44,097 nucleotides of DNA from Bacillota bacterium. GTDB lineage: Bacteria > Bacillota > Clostridia > Clostridiales > Clostridiaceae. The position numbers and the translations under genes were made by a program. Shown one piece after another: positions 1 to 8,128 of this stretch. Under the pieces are notes generated by a model, which was not told the DNA's origin, searched no databases, and saw nothing but the letters and a program-made list of their open reading frames with translations. Position 1 is the first letter of the stretch. Every line of letters begins with the position of its first letter. Location of the stretch: positions 1 to 44,097 of the forward strand of contig JAJXWH010000042.1 of the NCBI GenBank assembly GCA_021781745.1, written 5' to 3'.

Positions 1-62
1 AATTCAACGCAGACACTATTTTACAAGGAATAAAGACTACTACAAAGGAAGAATTTTATTAG
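1..62 (+). CDS. 3' tail of an upstream gene (partial)
   Basis: One forward frame is open from the window edge to a TAG at 60-62 and reads FNADTILQGIKTTTKEEFY. Only about 19 residues are visible, so the product cannot be identified. The call rests on the tail being followed by a perfect palindrome that could end transcription. The other two forward frames also run for some codons, so the frame choice is tentative. Confidence 0.25.
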   Translation, partial: FNADTILQGIKTTTKEEFY

Positions 63-76
63 AATGTAATAACCAT

Positions 77-102
77 TTCTTGACAGCTTAAGCTGTCAAG
101 AA
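77..102. terminator. 26-bp perfect palindrome, possible terminator
   Basis: TTCTTGACAGCTT is followed directly by its reverse complement. It can form a strong hairpin with a minimal loop just after the partial gene at the window edge. The T-run behind it is weak, so factor-independent termination is plausible but not certain; an operator is the alternative. From here to about 400 I see nothing coding. Confidence 0.45.
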
Positions 103-404
103 CATATTTTGGTGTTGAGCCATAATTACTTCGGAATTTTTTTTATGTTAAATAGTTCTTTTTATTACAAATTTATAATATTAAAGAAATTCCTCACATA
201 TATATCATACCATGTATTTATGACAAAATAAAATTAATAAAAATTAATCTATAGAATGAAGAAAGATAATAATTTGTATATTGCATGATTTATTGAGAAG
301 TGATGCAGGTGTGTAAAAACTGAGCACCTTAAACTTGTCCTAGCTAATATAGAGATAAACTTATGATGTTTTTTTAAAATGAAATAATTTAATATTTACA
401 ATTT

Positions 405-414
405 GTGTTATAAT
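405..414 (+). promoter_or_regulatory. extended -10 promoter for the WYL regulator
   Basis: TGTGTTATAAT contains TATAAT at 409-414 with TG one base upstream of it (extended -10). No good -35 lies 17 bp upstream. It would give a 5' leader of roughly 125 nt before the TTG start at 546. The rest of 103-545 shows no gene. Confidence 0.4.
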
Positions 415-545
415 TGATCCATAATTAATGAACGATAAAAAATGGTTATCGATATACAATTGGGTATAACGAAGCAACTTTATACAAAATTTTAAATGAA
501 ATTAGCACAATCAATATCGTTTCAATGTAAAGGAGTTGTTTATAA

Positions 546-1448
546 TTGAAGGTTGATCGATTACTTGGAATAATAACAATTCTCTTAAATAATGAGAAAA
601 TAAAAGCTAAATATTTGGCTGAAAAATTTGAGGTATCGATACGTACTATTTATAGAGATATTGAAGATATTTGTAAAGCTGGAGTACCAATAATAACTTT
701 TCAAGGTGGAGATGGAGGAATAGGAATTGTTAAGGAATACAAATTAGATAAAAGTGTATTAACTAAAAATGAACTTGAAAGTATTTTAATTGGATTAAAA
801 AGCATACAAAGTATGTTTATAGATAAGAATATTGATTTGCTTTTAGAAAAGCTTAACCCAAAACAAGAAGATGTTATATCAGTTAACAACATTATTATTG
901 ACTTAGCTTCATTTCATCAAGCTAGCTTAAAAGAAAAAATTGAATTAATAAGAAAAGCAATAGATGAAAGGAGAGAATTATTTTTTCGTTATTATTCAAA
1001 AGAAGGTATTTCTGAAAAAAACATAGAACCATATCTTGTTATATTTAGATTGTCTGCATGGAATGTTTTGGGATTCTCTAAGGAAGAAAATGATTTTATA
1101 TTATTCAAACTTACACGAATGACTGATATTATATTTTCTGATACTATTTTCAATGCTAGAGAGATTCCGGAAGAAAAACTTAAAAAAAAGAATTTCTTTG
1201 ATGATAGGTATACTGTAACTATGTTAATAGATCGTTCTCTTGAATGCAAGTTAATTGATTATATTGAATTTAGTTCATATGAAATAACTGAGGATAATCG
1301 AATAAAAGTAGATATGCCTTATATAAATTATGAATTCATAATTCAACTTATATTAAGCTTTGGAGATAAGGTAGAAGTCTTATCTCCAAAACATGTTATA
1401 GAAGATTTAAAAACTCGTGTAAAAAATATTTTAAATAAATATAAATGA
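546..1448 (+). CDS. WYL-domain transcriptional regulator (YafY type)
   Basis: This is a 300-residue DNA-binding regulator. Residues 1-60 form an HTH_11 winged helix (KIKAKYLAEKFEVSIRTIYRDI). The middle and C-terminal parts match the WYL sensor fold and its C-terminal extension, and the length is usual for the family. WYL regulators bind small or nucleic-acid ligands, and the ligand here cannot be read from the sequence. The start is TTG at 546, placed by the ribosome site AAAGGAG about 10 bases upstream. The gene stands alone between its own promoter and a terminator, 125 bp before the broken nitroreductase gene, so regulation of that neighbour is possible but unproven. Confidence 0.85.
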   Translation: MKVDRLLGIITILLNNEKIKAKYLAEKFEVSIRTIYRDIEDICKAGVPIITFQGGDGGIGIVKEYKLDKSVLTKNELESILIGLKSIQSMFIDKNIDLLLEKLNPKQEDVISVNNIIIDLASFHQASLKEKIELIRKAIDERRELFFRYYSKEGISEKNIEPYLVIFRLSAWNVLGFSKEENDFILFKLTRMTDIIFSDTIFNAREIPEEKLKKKNFFDDRYTVTMLIDRSLECKLIDYIEFSSYEITEDNRIKVDMPYINYEFIIQLILSFGDKVEVLSPKHVIEDLKTRVKNILNKYK

Positions 1449-1477
1449 ACATGACAAACTATTGTCATGTTCATTTT
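1444..1477 (+). terminator. rho-independent terminator of the WYL gene
   Basis: AATGAACATGACA pairs with TGTCATGTTCATT across a 6-nt loop, followed by TTTTG. The stop codon of the gene (1446-1448) lies inside the left arm. Confidence 0.75.
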
Positions 1478-1573
1478 GCTATTATGAGATAGATGCTTAA
1501 GGTAGAGAAAATAAACTAGATATACATAGAAAAATGATAATAAAAGAAATTATATATTTAATGGAGAATAATA

Positions 1574-2352
1574 ATGAATGAAGTATTAGAAACAATATAT
1601 AACCTACATGCTGTGCATGGCAATTTTACATCCAAGCCCATTGAAGAGGAAAAAATTAAAACTATTTTAGATGCTTGTGTCAACGCCCAGAATGCCTCAA
1701 ATAGACAAAGTTATTCAATTATAGTAATCAGAGGTGAAGAGAATGTACAAAAAATCATTAGATGTGGTTACAAATCACCAATTGCACTCCTTTTCTGTGT
1801 TGATTTTAATAGAATACATGATATAGGAGAGTATCTGGGTTACCAAAGCGATAATGATAACTTATTTAGTTACTTAACAGCACATACTGATGCTGTATTA
1901 GCAACGCAAACAGCTATTATGGCGGCAACTTCACTTCACTAGACATAGGTACTCTTTGTACAAATAGTATACATCATTTATATCGTAAAAATCTTGATGA
2001 TATGTATAAGGAATTAAATCTACCTGATAAACATTTTTTCCCTGTTACTGCTTTATTACTTGGTTATGAAGACAAAACTAAAGCACTTCACCACAAAAGC
2101 GGAAGACTTAAAGAGTCGGGAATTGTATATTATGATACCTATAAAAAACTAACAACCGAAGAAAAGGAAGAGATAATACAAACTGTAAACAATCCAGAAA
2201 ATCATTTTGACACAAAGGGAAGAGAAAAAGGTAATTGTATTACTTACCTTGAATTCTACTATACTAAATGGGCACCACCTAGAAACCCGGAGGTCATAAA
2301 CAAAATAGATGATATGCTATATAACAAACTAGCGTCATTTATTAAGAAATAA
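1574..2352 (+). pseudogene. nitroreductase-family protein, frameshifted
   Basis: The first part (1574-1942, 122 residues) reads like the N-terminal half of a flavin nitroreductase: NAQNASNRQSYSIIVIRG resembles the FMN-contact region, and AVLATQTAIMAATS is the usual helix. It stops at TAG 1940-1942. The second part (to 2352) continues as LDIGTLCTNSIHHLYRK and on to the C-terminus PRNPEVINKIDDML. The break is an exact tandem duplication of ACTTC (1928-1932 and 1933-1937); removing one copy restores AATSLDIGTLCTN. The joined protein would be about 258 residues, a normal length. The start at 1574 has only a weak ribosome site (GGAGAATAATA). The gene is either inactive or a phase-variable or assembly-level frameshift. 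Confidence 0.75.
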
Positions 2353-2429
2353 TTTTTATATTCCTTTGATATGTAACATATGAGGAAAAGCAACAGTTAG
2401 TTAAACATTATTTACCCCTTTAGTATTCA

Positions 2430-2467
2430 GAATGATCTATGACACTCTAATAGATCATTCTTTTTTA
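2430..2467 (+). terminator. rho-independent terminator
   Basis: GAATGATCTAT and ATAGATCATTC form an 11-bp stem around a 9-nt loop, followed by six T. It ends the nitroreductase transcript and could also serve a convergent transcript. Confidence 0.8.
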
Positions 2468-2555
2468 TTTAAATATATAAGTTAGCAGCTTGCGAATTTT
2501 TGCAAACATCTAATTAATCTAATATGAAAAAACTACATTTGAGTTTATGGATAAT

Positions 2556-2740
2556 TTACCATGGAACGGTTCCGTTTTCATCGAAAAATCCACCTGTAGG
2601 ACCATTTTCATCTAGGGTCGCAAGTTTTACTATAATTTCTGCAGCCTGCTGAACAGTCCTGTGGCCCTTGAAGTCGTTAATTGCCGTAATTGTATAACCA
2701 GGAGCTGCTGAATTAATCTTAATATTAGTGTCAATCAGCT
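2556..2740 (-). pseudogene. C-terminal remnant of a short-chain dehydrogenase (SDR)
   Basis: Read on the minus strand from about 2740 to a TAA at 2556-2558, the frame gives NSAAPGYTITAINDFKGHR, continues through QQAAEIIVKLATLDENGPTG and ends DENGTVPW. This is the tail of the carbonyl-reductase-like SDR group, after the catalytic Tyr-Lys region. Upstream in frame there is a stop and no SDR homology, so the N-terminal three quarters, including the Rossmann fold and active site, are gone. No start or ribosome site is present. Confidence 0.7.
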
Positions 2741-2864
2741 TTCTGAAGAATAAGCGTCAAAATTAGTGTTAAATTTCAAATTTAATTTAAAAATACTGAT
2801 AAATGTGGTACAATTATGATATAAATATATATTATGGAAAGTATTACTTTAGGAGGATTTTTAT

Positions 2865-3683
2865 ATGTCTTTTTTTAAACGTGCCATGGCTACCATGGGA
2901 ATTGGATCAGCGAAAATAGATACTGTACTTGAAGGAAATAGCTTTAGAGTAGGTGAGGAATTTAATGGGAAGATTTATGTTAAGGGAGGTAATGTTGATC
3001 AATATATTAATAAAATAACTGTTAAGTTGATGACATATTATTTGACAGAAGAAATTAAGCGGTCTGTTGATGAAGATAATAACGAAAAAGAAGAAATTAT
3101 TACAGAAAGACACAATATTATAATAGATCAAATTGAATTTGTAGAATCATTTACTATTGAGGCCAAGCAAACAGTGGATTTTGATTTTTCATTTAAGATT
3201 CCTGAAATTACTCCAATTACTTTGGAGAGACAAGCAGTTTGGATAGAAACAGATTTAGATATTTCAGCAGGAATAGATTCATCAGATAGAGATTATATAG
3301 AAATATTGCCACATCCATATGTTCAACATATTTTTGATATACTTTCAGATTTAGGTTTTCAAGTAATTGAATGTGAGCAGAAATATACAGCCTTTGATGG
3401 AAGAGCCCTTCCAATAGTTCAAGAATTTAAGTTTAAACCCACAAGTTTTTTACATGGAGAAGTGGATGACATTGAAATAATATTTAATTTATGTAATCAT
3501 GGCTTAGAAATGTATGTTGAAATAGATAGAAGGCTAAGGGGAATTAAAGGATTTTTCCTAGAGTGTTTAGATCTTGATGAGAGCGTAATTCGTATAAGGT
3601 TTGATGGAGAAAGTTTTGAAAATGATAACGGAGAAATTCAAGAAGAAATTTGCAATAGGTTGATACAAAATGTTCAAGTTTAG
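2865..3683 (+). CDS. spo0M: sporulation-control protein Spo0M
   Basis: This 272-residue protein opens MSFFKRAMATMGIGSAKIDT, the signature start of Spo0M, followed by an arrestin-like beta-sandwich (GEEFNGKIYVKGGNVDQYI, then TVDFDFSFKIPEITPI). The family is cytosolic and influences sporulation and cell-envelope behaviour by protein contacts; no catalytic residues are expected. The length matches the family. The ATG at 2865 follows AGGAGG at about 2851-2856. The gene is monocistronic, with an SDR fossil upstream and an IS remnant downstream. Confidence 0.9.
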   Translation: MSFFKRAMATMGIGSAKIDTVLEGNSFRVGEEFNGKIYVKGGNVDQYINKITVKLMTYYLTEEIKRSVDEDNNEKEEIITERHNIIIDQIEFVESFTIEAKQTVDFDFSFKIPEITPITLERQAVWIETDLDISAGIDSSDRDYIEILPHPYVQHIFDILSDLGFQVIECEQKYTAFDGRALPIVQEFKFKPTSFLHGEVDDIEIIFNLCNHGLEMYVEIDRRLRGIKGFFLECLDLDESVIRIRFDGESFENDNGEIQEEICNRLIQNVQV

Positions 3684-3746
3684 TATATATGTTGGGTGTT
3701 TAGTATTTAATTAAACTAAAAAATATCTATGTAGTAGAGGATAAAC

Positions 3747-4256
3747 TGAACCGCCCCCTGTCAAGTACGCAGGGTAAATAATAAAAATTATGTTACTAAG
3801 GTATGATTTCGATATTCTATTGGAGTCATACCTTTTAGCTTACCCTGTAATCTTCTTGTATTATAAAATTCTATGTATTCATCAATAGCTTTTTTAAGCT
3901 CATCAAATGTATCAAATTGTCTTAGATAATACATTTGAGATTTTATAATGCCCCAAAAGCCTTAAATTGGACCATTATCTATGCAACGCGCTACTCTAGA
4001 CATACTTTGGGTTGCATTAATGCTATCTAATTTATTTTTGAAAATTTTACTTGTATATTGGAATCCTCATTTAATGTTATACGTCTATATCCATAAATTC
4101 CTTTAACTTCTGAATAAATTTTAATGATTTCATTTAATATCATAGAATTTTCTTTGATTCTCTGATGTTACTTTTGTTTTAATCTGCAAAAGAAATGCAT
4201 CCTTTATATAAACAGTTTTATCATTTCAACTGTCTATTACAAAGGGAGGCATATCA
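3747..4256 (-). mobile_element. decayed IS3-family (IS150-like) element
   Basis: Minus-strand frames show the two ends of an IS3 OrfB. Near 4070-4170 there is the HTH_21 region IIKIYSEVKGIYGYRRITL. From about 4050 to the stop at 3788-3790 there is the integrase tail: QYTSKIFKNKL, SMSRVARCIDNGPI, then DEYIEFYNTRRLQGKLKGM and PIEYRNHTLVT. The middle of the rve catalytic core is deleted, and a TAA interrupts the frame after DNGPI (expected ESFWG). Outer ends TGAACCGCCCCC (from 3747) and TGATATGCCTCCC (minus strand, from 4256) look like diverged terminal inverted repeats. It cannot move by itself. Confidence 0.8.
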
Positions 4257-4282
4257 CATTGAAAAACTATGGTGTAAAATAA

Positions 4283-4322
4283 TAAAAAACACCAACAATT
4301 TAGAACTCTAAATGTTGATGTT
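4283..4322 (-). terminator. terminator of the tRNA-Glu gene
   Basis: On the minus strand ACATCAACATTTAGA pairs with TCTAAATTGTTGGTGT (one G-T pair, one bulge), followed by TTTTTTATT, directly after the tRNA 3' end. Confidence 0.75.
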
Positions 4323-4330
4323 TACTATAA

Positions 4331-4405
4331 TGGTGACCCCTAGGGGAATCGAACCCCTGATTCCACCGTGAGAGGGTGGCGTCTTGACCGCTTGACCAAG
4401 GGGCC
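4331..4405 (-). tRNA. tRNA-Glu (anticodon CTC)
   Basis: The minus strand folds as a cloverleaf: acceptor GGCCCCT, D arm TGGTCAAGCGGTCAAGA, anticodon stem CCACC/GGTGG enclosing loop CTCTCAC (T33, anticodon CTC), T arm with GGTTCGATTCC, and an encoded CCA at 4331-4333. It is a single gene with its own promoter and terminator. The decayed IS3 element sits just downstream. Confidence 0.95.
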
Positions 4406-4419
4406 TTGCAACAAATATG

Positions 4420-4448
4420 ATTTTACTCTTATTTTTTTATTATGTCAA
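4420..4448 (-). promoter_or_regulatory. sigma-A promoter of tRNA-Glu
   Basis: On the minus strand TTGACA (4448-4443), a 17-bp spacer and TAAAAT (4425-4420). A transcript start would fall a few bases before the mature tRNA 5' end at 4405. Confidence 0.8.
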
Positions 4449-4596
4449 TAACTATTTGGATTTATACCGTAATTAAGGAAAAAGTTAGATTACCAGTGTT
4501 GAATTATGTAAAATTTTTTTAGTGATTTATTGTACAAATCATAATTTTCTAAATATTTAAAAAACACTCTTGTATTTCGGCGAAAATCTGGTAAAC

Positions 4597-4770
4597 TATA
4601 ATATAGTTAGTAATTTAAACAGAGGTGTATATTATTTAACGGTATACTCATCGCTCCTCTAGTGTGACTTAAGTCATGCAAAATTACGACTCCTTTTTAA
4701 TATTTTGTGGGATATCCATTGAGATTTTAACTGTTGATAACAGTTAAATTTTGATGGGTATTATTTTTTA
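4597..4770 (+). ncRNA. candidate structured intergenic RNA
   Basis: A TATAAT at 4597-4602 precedes about 150 nt with no coding frame but clear pairing. AGAGGTGTATA can pair with GTATACTC and CTCCTCT around 4621-4661; GACTTAAGTC is a palindrome (about 4667-4676). A long imperfect hairpin runs from CCATTGAG (about 4716) through TTTAACTGTT/AACAGTTAAA (4726-4735 and 4739-4748) to TTTTGATGGG, and is followed by TATTATTTTTTA. That layout (promoter, folded body, terminal hairpin with T-run) fits a small RNA. I could not match it to 6S RNA or a known riboswitch class. No -35 box is convincing. Confidence 0.35.
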
Positions 4771-4775
4771 TAAAT

Positions 4776-4817
4776 AAAAAAGGGATATATCAAAATAAAA
4801 TCTGATATATCCCTTTT
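4776..4817 (-). terminator. terminator of the small membrane protein gene
   Basis: AAAAAGGGATATATCA and TGATATATCCCTTTT form a stem of about 15 bp with a T-run on the minus strand; A-runs on the other side make it potentially bidirectional. Confidence 0.75.
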
Positions 4818-4868
4818 AAAAGTAATGATAATTAAAAATTTATTATACCGGTATTTAAAATAAAAATT

Positions 4869-5222
4869 TTAACGGAATGATGAAGAGATAGCTGCAAGCA
4901 TTGTTCCTATCAAAAGTACATATAAAACAACAAATATTATTGTAACTATAAATGCAACAAGTCCAGCTCTGCTCCAAGTACTTTGAACTAATAAAAATTC
5001 TTGTGCACTTGAATAATTTCCGTTTTTCCATGCCCATTCATTACCTTTTGCACCACAAACAAATACCCATATTATGTTAAAAAGTGGTATAAGGCATAGA
5101 AGTGGAAGATAGGTTTTATTTCCTATTCCCCAAAAAATGTTGTACATGAATGCTCCCCAGTTCCATTTTCTTATTTCTTGCGGTACTACTTGTGGAGAAA
5201 CATTAGTTACTGTATTTTCCAT
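4869..5222 (-). CDS. small membrane protein, DUF2628/YaiY-like
   Basis: This 117-residue protein has the motif WNWGAFMYNIFWGIGNKTY followed by a hydrophobic hairpin (about residues 38-57), then KGNEWAWKNG and a second hydrophobic segment (about 88-113). The WNWGAF...IWGIGN...GNEWAW pattern is a recurrent family of small Firmicute inner-membrane proteins of unknown function, sometimes fused to a zinc ribbon; here no zinc ribbon is present. The ATG lies about 8 bases after AAGGAGG. It is monocistronic, with a terminator at 4776-4817. Confidence 0.7.
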   Translation of the reverse strand: MENTVTNVSPQVVPQEIRKWNWGAFMYNIFWGIGNKTYLPLLCLIPLFNIIWVFVCGAKGNEWAWKNGNYSSAQEFLLVQSTWSRAGLVAFIVTIIFVVLYVLLIGTMLAAISSSFR

Positions 5223-5355
5223 ATTATTTACCTCCTTAAAATAGAAATCATTAACATTTTAACCTATTGTGGAAAAAATAGCAATAAATTTTTAAAATGG
5301 AAAAATCTAATATGGAAATATACATGTAAATATTATTTTATTAGTTATATTTATG

Positions 5356-5688
5356 CTATACTTCTGAAATCCAATCTAATACAGCAGGATTTGCACATGC
5401 TGAAGTTTTTGCATCAACTTTTGTTACAAAAATAATATCGCCTCCATTAGCAACAGAGTTTACTTCATCAAAAATTTCTTCTGCAGATAAGGAATCCGTT
5501 TTTACAAAAAATCCTTCAGGCATAAATTGAGCCCAAGCACCTAAAGATTTAATTTTGTTAATTAGATTGTTTTCTCCATTTACATGTTCGTGTGCGTGAT
5601 TCACTCCACATGAACAGTTTTCAGTATTATCTTCATGATGATGACCATGGGTATCGCTTAAAAAATAAGTAATCATATAGACTGTCAT
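5356..5688 (-). CDS. small His/Cys-rich protein, possibly SinR/Cas2-like fold
   Basis: This is a 110-residue protein. After the opening strand VYMITYFLSD comes a metal-binding-looking insert, HGHHHEDNTENCSCGVNHAH (residues 14-33), then IKSLGAWAQFMPEGFFVKT, SAEEIFDEVNSVANGGDIIF, VTKV and a final VLDWISE. The second part resembles the small SinR/Cas2-like proteins (strand, helix, LG-W, strand ending in T, SAEEI helix, strand). That family match is my inference from pattern only. The ATG at 5688 follows GAAAGGA at a 10-base spacing. No CRISPR array or cas genes are nearby. Likely cytosolic; function unknown. Confidence 0.6.
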   Translation of the reverse strand: MTVYMITYFLSDTHGHHHEDNTENCSCGVNHAHEHVNGENNLINKIKSLGAWAQFMPEGFFVKTDSLSAEEIFDEVNSVANGGDIIFVTKVDAKTSACANPAVLDWISEV

Positions 5689-5946
5689 ATAATATCGTTC
5701 CTTTCAATTTTAATATATCTTAAGTTTATATTTTTATATTTAAATTATACATTAATATTGGTTATTGTAAATTATGTTTATGTTAATAAAATTTAGCAAG
5801 GGAATTCAAATAATAAGTAGAATAGTATAAATATAGACTAAAAATATAAACTAAGAATAATTAGAAAAATAAAAAACTAAAAATGTTATTTAGTTTTGAA
5901 TAAGATTCTAACTTTAGCATCTAAAAAATGGGAGGCGATCTTTATT

Positions 5947-7341
5947 ATGAATTATGATGTAATAATAGTAGGAGCAGGACCAGCAGGAATATTTACTGCA
6001 TATGAACTAAATAAACATAAGCCACAAGCTAAAATTCTATTAATCGAAGAGGGGAGAAGGATAGAAAATAGAAAGTGTCCTAAGGAAAAGACAAAGGAAT
6101 GTGTGTCTTGCAAACCATACTGTAATATAACTACAGGGTTTTCAGGAGCAGGAGCCTTTTCAGATGGTAAATTATCTTTAAGCCATGAAGTAGGAGGCGA
6201 TTTGCCAGATATGATTGGTAGCGACAAGGTTCAAGAATTCATAGATTACGCAGATTCAATTTATTTGAGCTTTGGAGCTGATACAAGGGTTGAGGGTTTG
6301 GGAAATAGTGAAGGTGTTAAAGAAATAAGAAGAAAGGCAATACAAGCGGGATTAAAGTTAGTAGATTGTCCTATAAGACATTTGGGTACTGAAAAGGCAC
6401 AAGAAATATATCTTAAAATTCAAAAACATTTATTAGATAAAAGAATTGAGATTAAATTTGAAACTACAGTTAAAGATTTTTTGATTAAAGATAACGAAGT
6501 TTATGGTGTAATAATTTCAGATTCTTCAAAACTTGAAAAGTGTGAAGAAGTTTATGGAAATAAGGTAGTTGTAGCTACAGGAAGAAAAGGTGCTGATTGG
6601 CTTAAAGAAATGTGCGTAGAACATAATATTGAACATACAGCAGGACCAGTAGATATAGGAGTTAGGGTCGAGCTCAGAAATGAGGTAATGGAAAGCGTAA
6701 ATAATGTGCTTTATGAATCTAAACTTATAGGATATCCAGCACCCTTTAAGAATAAGGTTAGAACCTTTTGTCAAAATCCAGGTGGTTTTGTGAGTCAGGA
6801 GAATTATGATAATAATTTAGCAATAGTTAATGGACATTCTTACAAAAATAAGAAGTCAGATAATACTAATTTAGCTATATTGAGCTCTCATAATTTTTCC
6901 AAGCCATTCAATGAGCCTATTGAGTATGGAAGGAAAGTAGCTGAGCTTGTGAATATGCTAGGTAATGGTAGAATATTAGTACAAAGATATGGTGATATTT
7001 TGGACGGTAAGAGGACTTGGGAAAAGGAACTTTATCAATCAAATGTTAGGCATACTCTTATAGACGCAGAGGCAGGGGATTTAACATCTGCAATTCCATA
7101 TAGAACAATGACTAATATACTTAAATTTATTGAAGCTTTAGATATAGTAGTTCCCGGCTTTGCAAGTCCAGAAACTTTATTATATGGTCCAGAAATTAAA
7201 TTTTATAGTAATAGAATCATTTTAGATAAAAATTTTGAAACTAATATTAAAGGGCTTCATTGTTTAGGTGATTCAAGCGGTTGGACAAGAGGATTAATGA
7301 TGGCATCAGCCATGGGCGCTATTATGGGAAGAATTCTATAG
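5947..7341 (+). CDS. FAD-dependent dehydrogenase (COG2509 type)
   Basis: This is a 464-residue flavoprotein. It begins MNYDVIIVGAGPAGIFTAYE, a Rossmann dinucleotide fold with GxGxxG, then a Cys-rich stretch NRKCPKEKTKECVSCKPYC (about residues 41-59) followed by TTGFSGAGAFSDGKLSLS, which is diagnostic of the uncharacterised COG2509 dehydrogenases. The C-terminus GLHCLGDSSGWTRGLMMASA is the second FAD-contact motif. The substrate is unknown. I place the start at the ATG at 5947 because GGGAGG lies at 5930-5935; a longer frame opens at a TTG at 5896 but would put that site inside the gene. It is single, followed by an imperfect inverted repeat. Confidence 0.85.
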   Translation: MNYDVIIVGAGPAGIFTAYELNKHKPQAKILLIEEGRRIENRKCPKEKTKECVSCKPYCNITTGFSGAGAFSDGKLSLSHEVGGDLPDMIGSDKVQEFIDYADSIYLSFGADTRVEGLGNSEGVKEIRRKAIQAGLKLVDCPIRHLGTEKAQEIYLKIQKHLLDKRIEIKFETTVKDFLIKDNEVYGVIISDSSKLEKCEEVYGNKVVVATGRKGADWLKEMCVEHNIEHTAGPVDIGVRVELRNEVMESVNNVLYESKLIGYPAPFKNKVRTFCQNPGGFVSQENYDNNLAIVNGHSYKNKKSDNTNLAILSSHNFSKPFNEPIEYGRKVAELVNMLGNGRILVQRYGDILDGKRTWEKELYQSNVRHTLIDAEAGDLTSAIPYRTMTNILKFIEALDIVVPGFASPETLLYGPEIKFYSNRIILDKNFETNIKGLHCLGDSSGWTRGLMMASAMGAIMGRIL

Positions 7342-7413
7342 AAGCCATAGGATAAAAGACTTTGAACGATTAAGTAATATACATGATAAGCATGTTTATA
7401 TAGAGTGGGTTAA

Positions 7414-7480
7414 TAATAACAGCATTTTCTTTAATTTTTATATAATCAATAGAAGTTAAAGGGGATGCTTTTTGTTATTA
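7414..7480 (+). repeat. imperfect inverted repeat, possible terminator
   Basis: TAATAACAGCATTTTCTTTAA (7414-7434) can pair with the stretch TTAAAGGGGATGC...GTTATTA (7456-7480), with a 4-nt bulge and a mismatch. It sits about 70 bp after the FAD dehydrogenase. The T-run is within the right arm, so it is a poor standard terminator. Nothing else is recognised between 7342 and 7650. Confidence 0.35.
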
Positions 7481-7668
7481 ATAGATAAACTAAAAAAAAT
7501 CTTATTTGACTAAATTTTAAGGATAAGTTGTAAAATTAAAATATAGTATAAATCGGGTATAGCTAAAAATAAAGAATATTAAAAAAAAAGAAGGATTTTG
7601 TTCAAAAGTGTAGAAATATTTATTAAATAATAAATATTATCAAAATATGAGTGGGAGGAAATGGTTGC

Positions 7669-8076
7669 ATGAATTTAATTTGGGACAATAATTTGAATAC
7701 TGGAGTAAGCAATATTGATAATCAACATAAAGAGTTGTTTAATCGTATTAATCTATTACTATCTGCAATGAAAGAAGGAAAAGGAACACATGAAGCCATT
7801 AAAACTTTAAATTTCCTTGAAGAATATGTAATTAGGCATTTTAATGATGAAGAAGAAATTCAAAGAAAAAATAATTATCCTAAATATAACATTCAGCATA
7901 AACAACATGAAGAGTTTAAAAATGAACTTAAGGAGTTAAGAAAAGTTTTCGAAACTACAGGAATATCATCATTATTTGTAATCAATGTTCAACAGAAAAT
8001 TACTAGTTGGTGGATAAAGCATATAGGAGAATCAGATAAAGATTTAGGTAAATTTCTGCTTGAAGATGTTAAATAA
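7669..8076 (+). CDS. bacteriohemerythrin
   Basis: This is a 135-residue O2-binding di-iron protein of the four-helix hemerythrin fold. Visible ligands: H20 in DNQHKELF, H57 and E61 in RHFNDEEE, H80 in QHEEF, and the C-terminal WWIKHIGESD pair. The position normally occupied by the His four residues before H80 is Q76, with a His at 77. The family buffers or delivers O2 in microaerobic or anaerobic bacteria. The start is ATG 7669, placed by GGGAGGA at 7653-7659; an earlier in-frame GTG at 7651 would overlap that site. The next small gene follows at 50 bp and may be co-transcribed. Confidence 0.88.
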   Translation: MNLIWDNNLNTGVSNIDNQHKELFNRINLLLSAMKEGKGTHEAIKTLNFLEEYVIRHFNDEEEIQRKNNYPKYNIQHKQHEEFKNELKELRKVFETTGISSLFVINVQQKITSWWIKHIGESDKDLGKFLLEDVK

Positions 8077-8128
8077 TTGATAAATTTAAACAATAGTTAA
8101 TTACTAAAATGTTGAAAGGATGATAGAA

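Noticed and set aside
4331..4405. Integrative-element attachment site at the tRNA-Glu gene
   Set aside because: No integrase gene and no repeated tRNA 3' end was found in the window; the nearby IS3 relic does not use tRNA sites.
4855..5037. Minus-strand frame overlapping the small membrane protein gene
   Set aside because: It is an out-of-frame shadow of the 4869-5222 gene, with no ribosome site and no family resemblance.
5356..5688. True cas2 gene
   Set aside because: No cas1, repeats or other cas genes; only a loose fold-level likeness to Cas2/SinR.
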